NCBI RefSeq assembly: GCF_000332095.2
Contig: NZ_KI913949.1
Coordinates: 4,239,048 to 4,303,047 of the forward strand
DNA: 64,000 nucleotides
Direction of reading: 5' to 3'
DNA from: Leptolyngbya sp. PCC 6406
Lineage (GTDB): Bacteria > Cyanobacteriota > Cyanobacteriia > Phormidesmidales > Phormidesmidaceae
Each line of letters opens with the position of its first letter. The stretch's first letter is position 1. The notes beneath the pieces were generated by a model. It did not search any database, was not told the origin of the DNA, and saw only the letters and a program-made list of their open reading frames with translations. A program made the translations under genes and the position numbers. Positions 17,526 to 25,887 of this stretch are shown here, piece by piece.

Positions 17526-17994
17526 GCCTGTCCTATGCCCTGTTCGCCGTAGCGGCTCCGGTGGAGCTGCATAGCCGGAGGGTGCTCGCCCGGTGGGTGG
17601 GGGACCGATATGGCGGTAGGGGGTGTTATTTAATTGCAGATCTCCAATAGAAGATCCTCCTATTCCCTTGGAAAGGAATTGAGGAATCTGGGTATCCTGA
17701 AATACATAACCCATACTGAATAGCCTGAGTAGTCTAGCAAGCACAATTTATCTGGCAAGTGCAGCTTAATGGATACGGGCTGGCTTTAAGGGTTTTTGTC
17801 AGCGGGGTGAAACACCCTCTGGCAATTCTTGAGAGCGCCCTAGGGCGGGTGAGAACCCCTCCATGGTAAGTTCGGTTCCACCTACCCCAGGCAGGACCAA
17901 GTCGCTGTTAGAGTACGTCCAAGTGTTACAGGCGTAGTAAACAGATCACAGCTTGCTATGCCGCCGTTGCTAGCCCAGTGAGGTATTAAGTCAA

Positions 17995-18333
17995 GTGAAT
18001 CACCCATCTGGCAACACTCCAGACTTTTTTGAGGGTAATGCGGATCAACGCAATGCACTCTTGCAATATGTGCAGGCCATGGGTCCAGAAACCATTGCCC
18101 AACTTTCGCGGCCTGTTTCCCAGGATGTGATGCAGGCCATGGAACACAACATAATCGGCCTGTTGGGGGGATTGCCATCCCAGCACTTTGATATCAGCGT
18201 TACCACCAGCCGTGAGCATTTGGGGCGGCTCTTGGCCTCAGCGATGATGAGTGGTTACTTTTTGCGGGGGGCGGAACAGCGCCTTGCTTTTGAGGAGTCG
18301 ATTATGGCCTCCGATGGGTCAAAAGATATCTAA
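17995..18333 (+). CDS. DUF760 family protein
   Basis: A 112-residue soluble helical protein of the DUF760 family, conserved in cyanobacteria and plastids. The pattern LLQYVQAMGPETIAQLSRPVSQDVMQAMEHNIIGLLGGLP followed by SREHLGRLLASAMMSGYFLRGAEQRL is typical (segments quoted here are residues about 22-61 and 72-96). The start is a GTG at 17995. Its last 20 bp overlap the start of mutY in another frame, which suggests translational coupling. In plants, relatives are linked to chloroplast protein turnover; the bacterial role is unknown. Confidence 0.82.
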   Translation: MNHPSGNTPDFFEGNADQRNALLQYVQAMGPETIAQLSRPVSQDVMQAMEHNIIGLLGGLPSQHFDISVTTSREHLGRLLASAMMSGYFLRGAEQRLAFEESIMASDGSKDI

Positions 18334-19420
18334 GTCGAGCCCTGATTTTCAGGGTTTAGAGAGGGAGGAGATGCGATCGCATCTCCTTTCCTGGTATCAA
18401 CAGCACGGTCGCGATCTACCCTGGCGACAGACCCGAGATCCCTACGCAATCTGGGTCTCGGAAATTATGTTGCAACAGACCCAGGTAGGGACTGTGTTGC
18501 CCTATTATCACCGCTGGCTGGAGCGATTCCCTACGGTTCAGGACCTAGCCGTAGTGGATCAGCAAACGGTGCTCAAAGCCTGGGAAGGGCTGGGCTACTA
18601 TGCCCGTGCCCGTAACCTGCATCGGGCAGCTCGAATTATTGTAGATACCCATGGGGGACAGTTTCCCGATATCTTGGATCAGGTAATGGCCCTACCGGGG
18701 ATTGGTCGTACCACCGCTGGCGGTATTTTGAGCGCCGCCTTTGATCAGGCTGTACCGATTCTAGATGGTAATGTGAAGCGGATTTTAGCCCGCTTAGTGG
18801 CCCTAGATCGGCCTCCCAGCCGAGCCTTAGATGATCTCTGGCGGTTATCAGCCACCCTTCTACCGCCCTCTCGGGCTAGGGATTTTAATCAAGCTCTGAT
18901 GGACCTGGGGGCCACCCTTTGTAGCCGTCGCCAGCCCGCCTGCGATCGCTGTCCTTGGCAGGATCACTGTCGGGCTTATGCCCACCATTTGCAGTCGGAG
19001 ATTCCTATGACTGAAACCCGTACTCCCCTACCCCATAAACAGATTGGTGTCGCGGTGGTGTGGAATGACGCTGGACAGGTACTGATCGATCGTCGCCGCC
19101 AATCTGGTCTGCTGGGAGGGCTATGGGAATTTCCGGGGGGCAAAATTGAATCGGGGGAATCGGTAGAGGACTGTATTCGTCGGGAAATTCAGGAGGAACT
19201 TGCGATCGCAGTTGAAGTCGGCGATCACCTCATCACCCTAGACCACGCCTACACCCACTTCAAAGTCACTCTCAACGTATTCCACTGTCGCCATCTCAGC
19301 GGTGAGCCCCAGCCCATCGAATGCGACGAGGTGCGTTGGGTCGAGTTAGCGGATCTAGACCAGTATCCCTTTCCTAAGGCCAACACCCACATCATCGCTG
19401 CCCTACGGGCGCAGCCGTAG
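18314..19420 (+). CDS. mutY: A/G-specific adenine glycosylase with C-terminal Nudix domain
   Basis: Removes adenine mispaired with 8-oxoguanine. The helix-hairpin-helix domain contains the catalytic Glu in SEIMLQQTQVG, the hairpin LPGIGRTTAGGI and the catalytic Asp in PILDGNVKRI. A 4Fe-4S cluster is bound by the Cys spaced C-x6-C-x2-C-x5-C at CSRRQPACDRCPWQDHC. The C-terminal MutT-like domain retains a nearly complete Nudix box (GGKIESGESVEDCIRREIQ and the following EEL), unlike many MutY proteins. The open frame extends to 18251, but the ATG at 18314 gives the usual N-terminus and overlaps DUF760 by 20 bp. Confidence 0.93.
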   Translation: MGQKISKSSPDFQGLEREEMRSHLLSWYQQHGRDLPWRQTRDPYAIWVSEIMLQQTQVGTVLPYYHRWLERFPTVQDLAVVDQQTVLKAWEGLGYYARARNLHRAARIIVDTHGGQFPDILDQVMALPGIGRTTAGGILSAAFDQAVPILDGNVKRILARLVALDRPPSRALDDLWRLSATLLPPSRARDFNQALMDLGATLCSRRQPACDRCPWQDHCRAYAHHLQSEIPMTETRTPLPHKQIGVAVVWNDAGQVLIDRRRQSGLLGGLWEFPGGKIESGESVEDCIRREIQEELAIAVEVGDHLITLDHAYTHFKVTLNVFHCRHLSGEPQPIECDEVRWVELADLDQYPFPKANTHIIAALRAQP

Positions 19421-19464
19421 GAGCGATGCACAGCGGCCCTTAGGTTATGGATGCATTTGCAACA

Positions 19465-19612
19465 CTAGTGGTTTGTCAAACTTAGATTCATGGACCACTG
19501 GTAGGTTGGGTGAAGTGCTAACAGAACCCAACAAAGGTTATTGCTGTTGGGTTCCACTTCGTTTCACCCAACCTACGAAATAGCCCAATTTCTTGTTTTG
19601 ACAGAACACTAG
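19465..19612. repeat. MITE-like palindromic element (148 bp)
   Basis: The ends CTAGTGGTTTGTCAAAC (19465-19481) and GTTTTGACAGAACACTAG (19595-19612) are imperfect inverted repeats. Inside, GTAGGTTGGGTGAA (19501) pairs exactly with TTCACCCAACCTAC (19563-19576), and AGAACCCAACA (about 19522) pairs with TGTTGGGTTC. It has no coding frame. A related end sequence occurs at 263-278. This is the form expected of a non-autonomous transposable element or dispersed palindrome. Confidence 0.7.
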
Positions 19613-19628
19613 CCCTCAAAAGCCAAAA

Positions 19629-19656
19629 CAAAAAAAGGCTGCCCTAGGGACAGCCT
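19629..19656 (-). terminator. Intrinsic terminator after psaL
   Basis: On the minus strand, a hairpin AGGCTGTCCC / GGGCAGCCT (plus-strand 19637-19656) is followed directly by a run of seven or more T (plus-strand A-run 19629-19636). It lies 33 bp beyond the psaL stop, so it should end the psaF-psaJ-psaL transcript. Confidence 0.85.
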
Positions 19657-19688
19657 AACCAGATTGGAAAACCCTTGGGTGCGTAAAT

Positions 19689-20171
19689 CTAGCTGTGACC
19701 GCCAGAAACCACACTGAGCAGCAGCGGTAAATTCGCCGCCAAAAGATAGGCGAAGGTAGCTCCGCCGATGCCGCCAATGAGGAAGCCACCAGCAAACTCG
19801 CTCCAGCCCTCATTGGTGCTGAAGGCAGCAGGGGGCGTATAGGGAGCTGTTGCCTCGGTCACAGCCTTGCTGATGCCTGCTCCAGAGTAAATGGACAGGC
19901 AAGCGGTCAAGATCATGACTAGGGCAGCAGCACCTAGAAGGCCCGCTAGGCCAGGGATATCAGAGTCCCGCAGGGGGCCAAGTAGCGCAAAAGGCCCATA
20001 CAGCAAATAGCCGTGGGCCATACCGACCTCTAGTCCCCGCCGCTGAGGAGCAAGCCCCTCACGGTAGGCGGGTAGGTTGCTGATGAAGGCTTTAACAAAA
20101 CCGGAGGAATTAATGGGTGTTTCCAGATTGCCGATCTGGGGATCACCCGCAGGTTGAATCATGTCTGACAT
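19689..20171 (-). CDS. psaL: Photosystem I reaction centre subunit XI
   Basis: A 160-residue thylakoid membrane protein that binds chlorophyll and mediates PSI oligomerisation. The N-terminal ETPINSSGFVKAFISNLPAYR, the GLEVGMAHGYLLYGPFALLGPLR loop (residues about 47-69, with the chlorophyll-ligand region) and two further membrane helices (AALVMILTACLSIYSG and GGATFAYLLAANLPLLLSV) are diagnostic. It is the last gene of a cluster with psaJ and psaF and is followed by a strong terminator. No psaI gene was seen beside it. Confidence 0.97.
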   Translation of the reverse strand: MSDMIQPAGDPQIGNLETPINSSGFVKAFISNLPAYREGLAPQRRGLEVGMAHGYLLYGPFALLGPLRDSDIPGLAGLLGAAALVMILTACLSIYSGAGISKAVTEATAPYTPPAAFSTNEGWSEFAGGFLIGGIGGATFAYLLAANLPLLLSVVSGGHS

Positions 20172-20234
20172 GTATCGTAGGTCTCCTACTCACACAAATG
20201 AAGCACAGCAGTTATGCCCAAGAAAGGCTGACAC

Positions 20235-20357
20235 CTAGGGGTGCAGCAACAGGTCAGGGAAGAAGCGATTGAACTCGATCAAAATCCCTGCGGTGATAAC
20301 AAACCAGACGGTGGCTATCACGGGGGCAGTGGATAGATACTTCAGTAGGTTATCCAT
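20235..20357 (-). CDS. psaJ: Photosystem I subunit IX (40 aa)
   Basis: A small gene found by translating the gap between psaF and psaL. The 40-residue product begins [19 protein letters not shown] and continues with [20 protein letters not shown]. This is a single-helix PSI subunit with the family's conserved [11 protein letters not shown]-terminal pattern. The start is an ATG at 20357 and the stop a TAG at 20235-20237. It lies 42 bp downstream of psaF, the usual psaF-psaJ arrangement, and is expected to stabilise PsaF in the complex. Confidence 0.96.
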   Translation of the reverse strand: MDNLLKYLSTAPVIATVWFVITAGILIEFNRFFPDLLLHP

Positions 20358-20399
20358 GGATGGGGTGCTCTCCTGAAAACAATGAACAGAGATTTACCA

Positions 20400-20885
20400 C
20401 TAACGTGGCGACACGGTAATTTCGTTATCCTTCGCGAACATTTCGCCGCTGAGGATATCTTTTCCTGCCACCAGAGGCCATGCAAACCCAGAGAGGGAGC
20501 ACTTGACCGCTAGGGGGACATCAATGATGATCTCTTTCTCTTCAGCATCTTTACCACCCCGGACCGCGATCAGGTAAGACCGACCGACCCAGCCAATCCA
20601 GCCTGCAATGTACAGGAATAGAAGGCTCGGGATGATAAATTCACCCACGTGGGCAAAGTCCCCATCCACAATCAAATGGGGCAGTCCTTCGGGACCGCAG
20701 AGGAGGGAGGAATTGCCATAGAGAGCAAAACGGGCTTTGGCAGAGTCAGTGGTCGCCTGAGCTGCCCGTTGTTGGAAGGCGGCGGACTCGCCACAGGGGG
20801 TGAGTCCAGCCACATCTGCGGAGGCGGGTAGGGCAATCCCTACCCAGAGTGAGATTGCTAAGGCTAGAGCAAACAACCGTCGCAT
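20400..20885 (-). CDS. psaF: Photosystem I subunit III (plastocyanin/cytochrome c6 docking)
   Basis: A lumenal-facing PSI subunit. The N-terminal targeting sequence [20 protein letters not shown] is cleaved near ASA, and the mature protein starts [20 protein letters not shown]. The membrane helix ([21 protein letters not shown], residues about 92-112) and the conserved [11 protein letters not shown] loop follow. An in-frame TTG lies at 20909, but the ATG at 20885 has a GGGAAA about 6 bases upstream and gives the standard signal peptide. It is the first gene of the PSI cluster and divergent from tsaD. Confidence 0.97.
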   Translation of the reverse strand: MRRLFALALAISLWVGIALPASADVAGLTPCGESAAFQQRAAQATTDSAKARFALYGNSSLLCGPEGLPHLIVDGDFAHVGEFIIPSLLFLYIAGWIGWVGRSYLIAVRGGKDAEEKEIIIDVPLAVKCSLSGFAWPLVAGKDILSGEMFAKDNEITVSPR

Positions 20886-21050
20886 ACAGTGTTTCCCTTT
20901 ATTACGCAAAGGCCAAGGTTTATGGACACAGAAAGTTAAGTTATTTGTAGGGATTTTTCACCCAACATTGGAGGCATAATACCTTGCCGCCGAAACCCGG
21001 TAAAGCAAAGCTGGCGCGGGGTTTACATCTCTCAAAGTTGTTTGCGGCTA

Positions 21051-21068
21051 TTTGCAGCGTTTTGTAAA
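21051..21068 (-). promoter_or_regulatory. Possible HLR1-like element upstream of psaF
   Basis: Read on the minus strand, the sequence TTTACAAA-AC-GCTGCAAA matches the two-half HLR1 pattern (G/T)TTACA(W)(W)-NN-(G/T)TTACA(W)(W) fully in the first half and at six of eight positions in the second. HLR1 is the binding site of RpaB at many PSI promoters. It lies about 165 bp upstream of the psaF ATG, so the transcript would need a leader. The match is imperfect and unproven. Confidence 0.35.
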
Positions 21069-21120
21069 TCTTGTCACCATGATTTTTCTTCCTTCTATCT
21101 TCATTTTGTCCTTGTAGTAT

Positions 21121-22164
21121 ATGCCGACGGTTTTAGCCCTAGAGACCAGTTGTGACGAAACGGCGGCGGCGGTGGTACGCGATCGCACTGTCCTCAGTAG
21201 CATCGTCGCCTCCCAGATTGATCTGCATCGCCCCTACGGCGGCGTGGTGCCCGAGATGGCCTCCCGTGCCCATGTGGAGAATATGGGTACAGTGATGGCA
21301 ACAGCCTTAACCCAAGCAGGGGTAACCTGGGACGACATTGACGGCGTGGCGGCGACCTGTGCGCCGGGGCTGGTGGGGGCGTTGATGGTGGGGTTGACGG
21401 CGGCAAAGACCCTGGCCATGGTGCGCCGAAAGCCCTTTTTAGGGGTACACCACCTAGAGGGGCACATCTACGCCTCCTACCTGACAGATCCGGGCCTGAA
21501 CCCGCCCTTTCTGTGTCTGTTGGTCTCCGGGGGCCACACCAGTTTGATTCATGTGAAGGGCTGTGGGGACTATGCCGTCTTGGGCAAAACCCGCGACGAT
21601 GCGGCGGGGGAAGCCTTTGATAAGGTGGCACGGCTGATGGGGCTGGGCTATCCCGGTGGCCCCATCATTGACCAACTGGCGGCAACGGGAGATGCTACCG
21701 TCTTTCCCCTGCCAGAGGGCAATATTTCCCTGCCGGAGGGCGGCTTTCATCCCTACGACTCCAGCTTTAGCGGGCTAAAGACGGCGGTGCTGCGGCTGGT
21801 CCAGTCCCTCCAAGCCCAGGGTATAGATCCGTTACCCGTTGCGGATCTAGCCGCTAGTTTCCAGGCCACAGTGGCGCGATCGCTGACCAAGCGCACCCTG
21901 AGATGCGCCCTGGACTATGGTTTAACCACCGTGGTGGTCGGGGGAGGGGTGGCGGCCAATAGTGGCCTGCGTCACCACCTCACCACCGCTGCCACCGCTG
22001 CTGGGGTGAAGGTGCTCTTCCCCCCCCTGAAGTACTGCACCGACAATGCCGCCATGATTGGCTGTGCTGCCGCCGATCACCTTCACCACGGCCATATCTC
22101 GGCCTTTTCCCTCAGCGCCCAGTCCCGCCTGGGGCTGGAGGCAGTGATGGGCTTGTATGGGTGA
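21121..22164 (+). CDS. tsaD: tRNA N6-adenosine threonylcarbamoyltransferase
   Basis: Transfers the threonylcarbamoyl group to A37 of ANN-decoding tRNAs. It is an ASKHA-fold protein of 347 residues, full length. It begins [19 protein letters not shown] and has the metal-binding HHLEGH motif (about residue 111), the SGGHTSL phosphate loop and [13 protein letters not shown]. It is divergent from psaF with a 235-bp shared upstream region. Confidence 0.97.
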   Translation: MPTVLALETSCDETAAAVVRDRTVLSSIVASQIDLHRPYGGVVPEMASRAHVENMGTVMATALTQAGVTWDDIDGVAATCAPGLVGALMVGLTAAKTLAMVRRKPFLGVHHLEGHIYASYLTDPGLNPPFLCLLVSGGHTSLIHVKGCGDYAVLGKTRDDAAGEAFDKVARLMGLGYPGGPIIDQLAATGDATVFPLPEGNISLPEGGFHPYDSSFSGLKTAVLRLVQSLQAQGIDPLPVADLAASFQATVARSLTKRTLRCALDYGLTTVVVGGGVAANSGLRHHLTTAATAAGVKVLFPPLKYCTDNAAMIGCAAADHLHHGHISAFSLSAQSRLGLEAVMGLYG

Positions 22165-22197
22165 TGGGGTGATGGGGTGATGGGGTGATGGGGTGGG
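22159..22197. repeat. 9-bp tandem repeat GTGATGGGG, about four copies
   Basis: A simple G-rich tandem repeat starting in the last codons of tsaD and running into the gap before menC. The same intergenic space also holds C/A-rich repeats at about 22287-22336 (CCCTCAC units), so the menC 3' region is flanked by complementary low-complexity DNA. Confidence 0.8.
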
Positions 22198-22327
22198 GGG
22201 GTGATAGGTGATAGGAGTTTTGAATTTTGAATGCAATATCCCGTAGGGGCGCGGTTTCCGCGCCCAAGGCAGACGGTGACGTTACCCTCCCCCCCCCCCA
22301 CCCTCACCCCCACCCACCCTCACACCC

Positions 22328-23398
22328 TCACACCCCAGCCCGATACCAGAGATCCCCAGGACCGAGGTTCCCCCAGTCGTCTGCAAACCAGTGGTCAATG
22401 CCAAACCCAAGGGCGCGCTGGCTTCCTCCCCCTTGAAGCCAAGTTGCCCAGCCGTGGAGTGCTGTCCGTCGCCCCACGGCTGTTTCCAGTGCCGACGAGA
22501 GGACAGGCTGGAGAGGGTAGCGCTGGCAAATCTCGATCCAGCCCTGGGGGGAACCTGCGATCGCGGGTTTGATCACCACTGTTCCCCGCCAACCCGCCGC
22601 CGCCACGGCCCGCAGTTGGGTTAGGGTCGCCACCGACTCATCCAGAGCGACTTGGGCGGGGAAGCGATCCCCCAGGGTGCTCAACCCCTGCCAATCCGCT
22701 GGGGGCAGGGGTTGCTCTAGGAACTCAAGGCGATCGCCCCAGTGCTGACAATGGTGGAGCCACTGTTCCGCTGTCTCTCTGGTCAGACCGCCATTGGCAT
22801 CCAGGCGCAGGGTCGCAGTTGGGGGCAAAACCGTTAGGAGGTTTGCAACCCAGGCCAGTTCCGTTGCCAGGGGAGCCACGGCAATTTTGGCCTTAAAGGT
22901 TCGGTGGCCCCGGTCCCACAGGGCGGGCCATGCCTCTAGGGCTGCTGGACCGGAGGGCAGTAGGGCGCAGCATTGAGCTGGCGTTAGGAGCACTGGGGGA
23001 ATCGGCTGGTGCAGATCCGCCAGGGCAGCTTCGAGGCCGAATTGGCAGGCAGGTAGGGCATCGGGGATCGTGAGGAGTTGATCCGCCGTCACTTCTCCCC
23101 CTAGGGGGGTGAGGGGGTGGGGGGGTGGGGCAGTGAGGGGGGAAGTCCTGTCCGTGATCACCAATGGACCGGGGTTGCGTTCCCAGGGGGGAAGGACCAG
23201 GGACTTGAGGTAACGTACCGCCGCTGTCCAGGATTCCGTTCCAAACCAGGGAATAGGGGCGATTTCTCCCCAGCCCACGGCCCCAGTATCGTCGCTCAGT
23301 CGCACCAGCCAGCCTTGGCGTTCTCTCCAAGGACCGTGGTGGGTGTGGAGGGGCTGACGAAAGGGGCGACGGTAGGGCCGCAGGGCCAGGTGCAGCAT
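22328..23398 (-). CDS. menC: o-Succinylbenzoate synthase
   Basis: Dehydrates SHCHC to o-succinylbenzoate in phylloquinone/menaquinone synthesis. It is a member of the enolase superfamily: FKAKIAVA provides the catalytic Lys, LRLDANGG, LEFLEQPLP and VALDESVAT carry the metal ligands, and VVIKPAI carries the second Lys. The start ATG at 23398 overlaps the menA stop codon (TAATG), so translation is coupled; the frame extends upstream into menA but that part is not family-like. The C-terminus runs to a low-complexity region. Length 356 is slightly long because of a Pro-rich insert near residue 100. Confidence 0.92.
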   Translation of the reverse strand: MLHLALRPYRRPFRQPLHTHHGPWRERQGWLVRLSDDTGAVGWGEIAPIPWFGTESWTAAVRYLKSLVLPPWERNPGPLVITDRTSPLTAPPPHPLTPLGGEVTADQLLTIPDALPACQFGLEAALADLHQPIPPVLLTPAQCCALLPSGPAALEAWPALWDRGHRTFKAKIAVAPLATELAWVANLLTVLPPTATLRLDANGGLTRETAEQWLHHCQHWGDRLEFLEQPLPPADWQGLSTLGDRFPAQVALDESVATLTQLRAVAAAGWRGTVVIKPAIAGSPQGWIEICQRYPLQPVLSSALETAVGRRTALHGWATWLQGGGSQRALGFGIDHWFADDWGNLGPGDLWYRAGV

Positions 23399-24306
23399 TA
23401 CACCCCGGTGGGTAGGACAAAACTCAGGGCCAGCAGCAGCCCGCTCCAAAAGTGAAAGCCAATGGCAAAGAATTTAGCGTTACTGACTTGGTCGGGCTGA
23501 TCGTGGTAGCGCAGCACATGTTGGCTCAGGCGCACCGCTGAGGGGGTGCTGGCCAGGGTCAGCAGACTCCAGGCGGGAAAGGCATCTAGCCCCACGCCCC
23601 CGATCACCAATATCGCGACGAGGCCACAACTCCAGGGAATGATCTGGGCTCCCCGCTGGGTGCCTAATCGCACGATGGGGGAGCGTTTACCCGCCGCTAG
23701 GTCATCTTCTACTTGATGGAAGTGGGAGCAAAACAGCACCAAGGTGGTGGTGATGCCGACGATAGCCCCGGCTATCTGGCTCGTAATGGACCAGGTCTGT
23801 GCCTGACTGTAGTAGGCAGCTCCCACCGCTAGGGGGCCAAAGCTGAGGAAGCAGAGAATTTCCCCCAGCCCCTGATAGCCGAGGCGAAAGGGCGGACCTT
23901 GGTAGGTATAGCCCAGGGCGCAACAGAGTAGAATCAGCCCCAGAACGGTGCCATCCCGCTGGTAAAGTGCGATCGCAATAATGCCCGCCAGCCCCAACAT
24001 TAGGGCTCCATTTCCCAGGGCAAAGATCAGCGTCTTGTTGCGGGTCAGATTGACCAGGGAATGGGCCTTGTTCAGATCGATGCCCGTCTCTGAGTCAAAG
24101 ACATCGTTACTAAGATTTTCCCAGATCAAAATCAGCACCGCCGACAGCAAAAAGGTGGCAAAGACTCCCAGGTGGAAGACTTGGGTTTCTTGGTAGGCCA
24201 CAGCACTGCCCACCACAATGGGCATAATCGCCACGCTGTACATGGGGGGCTTAATCGCCGCTAGCCAAAGTTTCTTGGACGCTACTGGGGCAGTCTGGGT
24301 CGTCAT
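23398..24306 (-). CDS. menA: 1,4-Dihydroxy-2-naphthoate phytyltransferase
   Basis: A membrane prenyltransferase (UbiA superfamily) that attaches the phytyl tail in phylloquinone synthesis; phylloquinone is the A1 electron acceptor of PSI. The Asp-rich motif is LIWENLSNDVFDSETGID (N-D-x-x-D, residues about 60-77), and the second motif includes HFHQVEDDLAAGKRSP. About eight hydrophobic helices are present. It is translationally coupled to menC, and the PSI gene cluster lies 3 kb away. Confidence 0.94.
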   Translation of the reverse strand: MTTQTAPVASKKLWLAAIKPPMYSVAIMPIVVGSAVAYQETQVFHLGVFATFLLSAVLILIWENLSNDVFDSETGIDLNKAHSLVNLTRNKTLIFALGNGALMLGLAGIIAIALYQRDGTVLGLILLCCALGYTYQGPPFRLGYQGLGEILCFLSFGPLAVGAAYYSQAQTWSITSQIAGAIVGITTTLVLFCSHFHQVEDDLAAGKRSPIVRLGTQRGAQIIPWSCGLVAILVIGGVGLDAFPAWSLLTLASTPSAVRLSQHVLRYHDQPDQVSNAKFFAIGFHFWSGLLLALSFVLPTGV

Positions 24307-24404
24307 CTCCTGGGGGGGGTAACAAGGGGCTCACCCAGCATAGATCGGGGCTTACCCCCAGGGCGAGAGTCCCGGCTGATGGATTAGCCAGTGTTCGAGA
24401 CTGG

Positions 24405-24968
24405 CTAATCCATCAACCATCCAAAGAGTTCCTTCACCGTAAGGGGGAGGTCATCGGCTAGGGTCGGCATGGGGAGTCGGGCATCAGGTTCATCAAAAAC
24501 CTCAGATGCCTGTTTGGCGCAATAAACAAATACCGTTTGCTCTGCTGGGTCGATCAGCCAGCCAACGGCTGTGCCATGGTGCAGGCAATAGAGAATATTC
24601 TTAATCACGCGAGTTTGGCTTTGGTCTGGGGATAGAATCTCGATGACCCAATCTGGAGCTAGGGTAAACGTATTGGCAATGGCTCCGTCTTCATCTCTGG
24701 GTATCCGGTGCCATTGAAAAACGGCAATATCGGGAACGATGGAGCGTCCCCCAAAGGTACACCGCAGTTCTGGGAAAGCCCGAGCCCGACGCTGGGGTTT
24801 GAGTCGATGGTTCAGGGTGGCGACCAATTCCCCCTGAATGGCACTGTGCTTGCCCTGGGGCATGGGTTTCTGGAGGATAGAACCGTTGATGTATTCACTG
24901 GCGGGTCTGGTCTCTGGCAGGGCCAAAAACTCATCCAGACTTAGGGGTTTGGTTGGTGTCGCAACCAT
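24405..24968 (-). CDS. Uma2-family (DUF820) putative endonuclease
   Basis: A 187-residue PD-(D/E)xK-fold protein of the Uma2 family, which is greatly expanded in cyanobacteria. The start MVATPTKPLSLDEFLALPE, the central SIVPDIAVFQ (Asp of the active site) and WVIEILSPDQSQTRV (Glu plus downstream Lys in VIKNIL) are typical. Nuclease activity is inferred from the fold only. It is separate from the ABC permease operon upstream by 136 bp. Confidence 0.88.
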   Translation of the reverse strand: MVATPTKPLSLDEFLALPETRPASEYINGSILQKPMPQGKHSAIQGELVATLNHRLKPQRRARAFPELRCTFGGRSIVPDIAVFQWHRIPRDEDGAIANTFTLAPDWVIEILSPDQSQTRVIKNILYCLHHGTAVGWLIDPAEQTVFVYCAKQASEVFDEPDARLPMPTLADDLPLTVKELFGWLMD

Positions 24969-25104
24969 TGGCAGGGGAGTGTTACAGAAACTTCATGGTA
25001 TCGACTTCAACCAAGTGGTGGCAAGCAGACAATTCTCAATGCCATGGTGATCAATGTCATGGTGAAGCAGGGCAGGGATTGGCCCCCCTTAACCGAACAT
25101 CCTG

Positions 25105-25887
25105 TCAACTAGAGGCGCTGGTGTAGAACCGCAGGGCAAAGCGCCAAAACCACCGTGAGAATTGCAGTAGCACTAGCGACAGGGTTGCGGAGGCGAGGAT
25201 CCAGCCAGGTTGCCCTTGGCCGAGGATGGCCTGGGCAGGAACGGTGGTGAGGAAGGCCACGGGGATGATGAAGGTAAAAAAGATGCGATAGGCCACGGGG
25301 TAGGCCGCCATGGGGAAACGACCTGCCTCCAGTAGCCCTCGCAAGACCTCGGTGACGTTGTAGATTTTCACAAACCAAATACTGGTGGCCCCCAACATAA
25401 ACCACAAGCTATAGAGGCTGAGGAAGCCAAAGGCTAAGGGGGGCAGGGCAAGCACATAAATCCATGGGTTCAACCCCAGTTGGATGCCGGCATAGATAAT
25501 CAGGATCAACCCAAACAGCAGATCCGACAGACCCCAGGGGGAAAAGGCGCGGGTAGACAGCCAAAATTGGGAACTGATGGGTTTGAGCAGGACAAAATCC
25601 AGGGTGCCTTCCTGGACCTGGGTGACAATTTTGTTCAGGTTGGGAGCGAGGAAGGTGGCGGCGTAGCCCTGCAACAGGGTGAAGACTCCCAGCACCACTA
25701 GGGCTTGTTCCCAGGTCCAGCCCTCGAATCCGTAGCCATTGCCATAGAACAAAAACAGTCCAAACAGACTGCCGACCAAGTTCCCCAGGCTGGTGAGGGT
25801 TGCGATCGCAAAATTGAATCGATACTCCAGCTCCGCCGCGATCGCAGTGCCCCAAAATAGCCGCAACACCGCCCAATAGCGTCCCAT
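25105..25887 (-). CDS. ABC-2 type transporter permease, second subunit
   Basis: An integral membrane protein with about six hydrophobic helices (FNFAIATLTSLGNLVGSLFGLF, residues about 23-44, near the N-terminus and further ones to the end). It resembles DUF990-type ABC-2 permeases. The start at 25887 gives MGRYWAVLRLFWGTAIAAEL and overlaps the stop of the preceding permease gene (TGATG), so the two are translationally coupled and probably form a heterodimer. A longer in-frame start at 25965 is less likely because it lies within that gene. No ATPase gene is adjacent. Confidence 0.85.
   Translation of the reverse strand: MGRYWAVLRLFWGTAIAAELEYRFNFAIATLTSLGNLVGSLFGLFLFYGNGYGFEGWTWEQALVVLGVFTLLQGYAATFLAPNLNKIVTQVQEGTLDFVLLKPISSQFWLSTRAFSPWGLSDLLFGLILIIYAGIQLGLNPWIYVLALPPLAFGFLSLYSLWFMLGATSIWFVKIYNVTEVLRGLLEAGRFPMAAYPVAYRIFFTFIIPVAFLTTVPAQAILGQGQPGWILASATLSLVLLQFSRWFWRFALRFYTSASS

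Larger units (their letters stand above)
17276..17994. other. Repeat-rich intergenic region, no gene
   Basis: About 720 bp without a supportable gene. It contains a G/T-rich 8-bp tandem repeat at 17281-17313, an 87-bp tandem duplication at 17354-17525 and a segment around 17780-17900 with several short G/C-rich stems. The minus-strand frame at 17502-17744 reads through repeat sequence and is not considered coding. Confidence 0.55.

Noticed and set aside
17502-17744. 80-residue minus-strand frame
   Set aside because: Reads through the tandem duplication and other repeat DNA; the sequence is typical of translated repeats.
17780-17960. Possible tRNA or small RNA between the ferredoxin and DUF760 genes
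   Set aside because: A GGTTCCA-like segment and several stems are present, but no cloverleaf with anticodon arm could be folded by eye.
22227-22572. Short plus-strand frames after tsaD
   Set aside because: Low-complexity C/A-rich repeat DNA followed by antisense of menC; no protein features.
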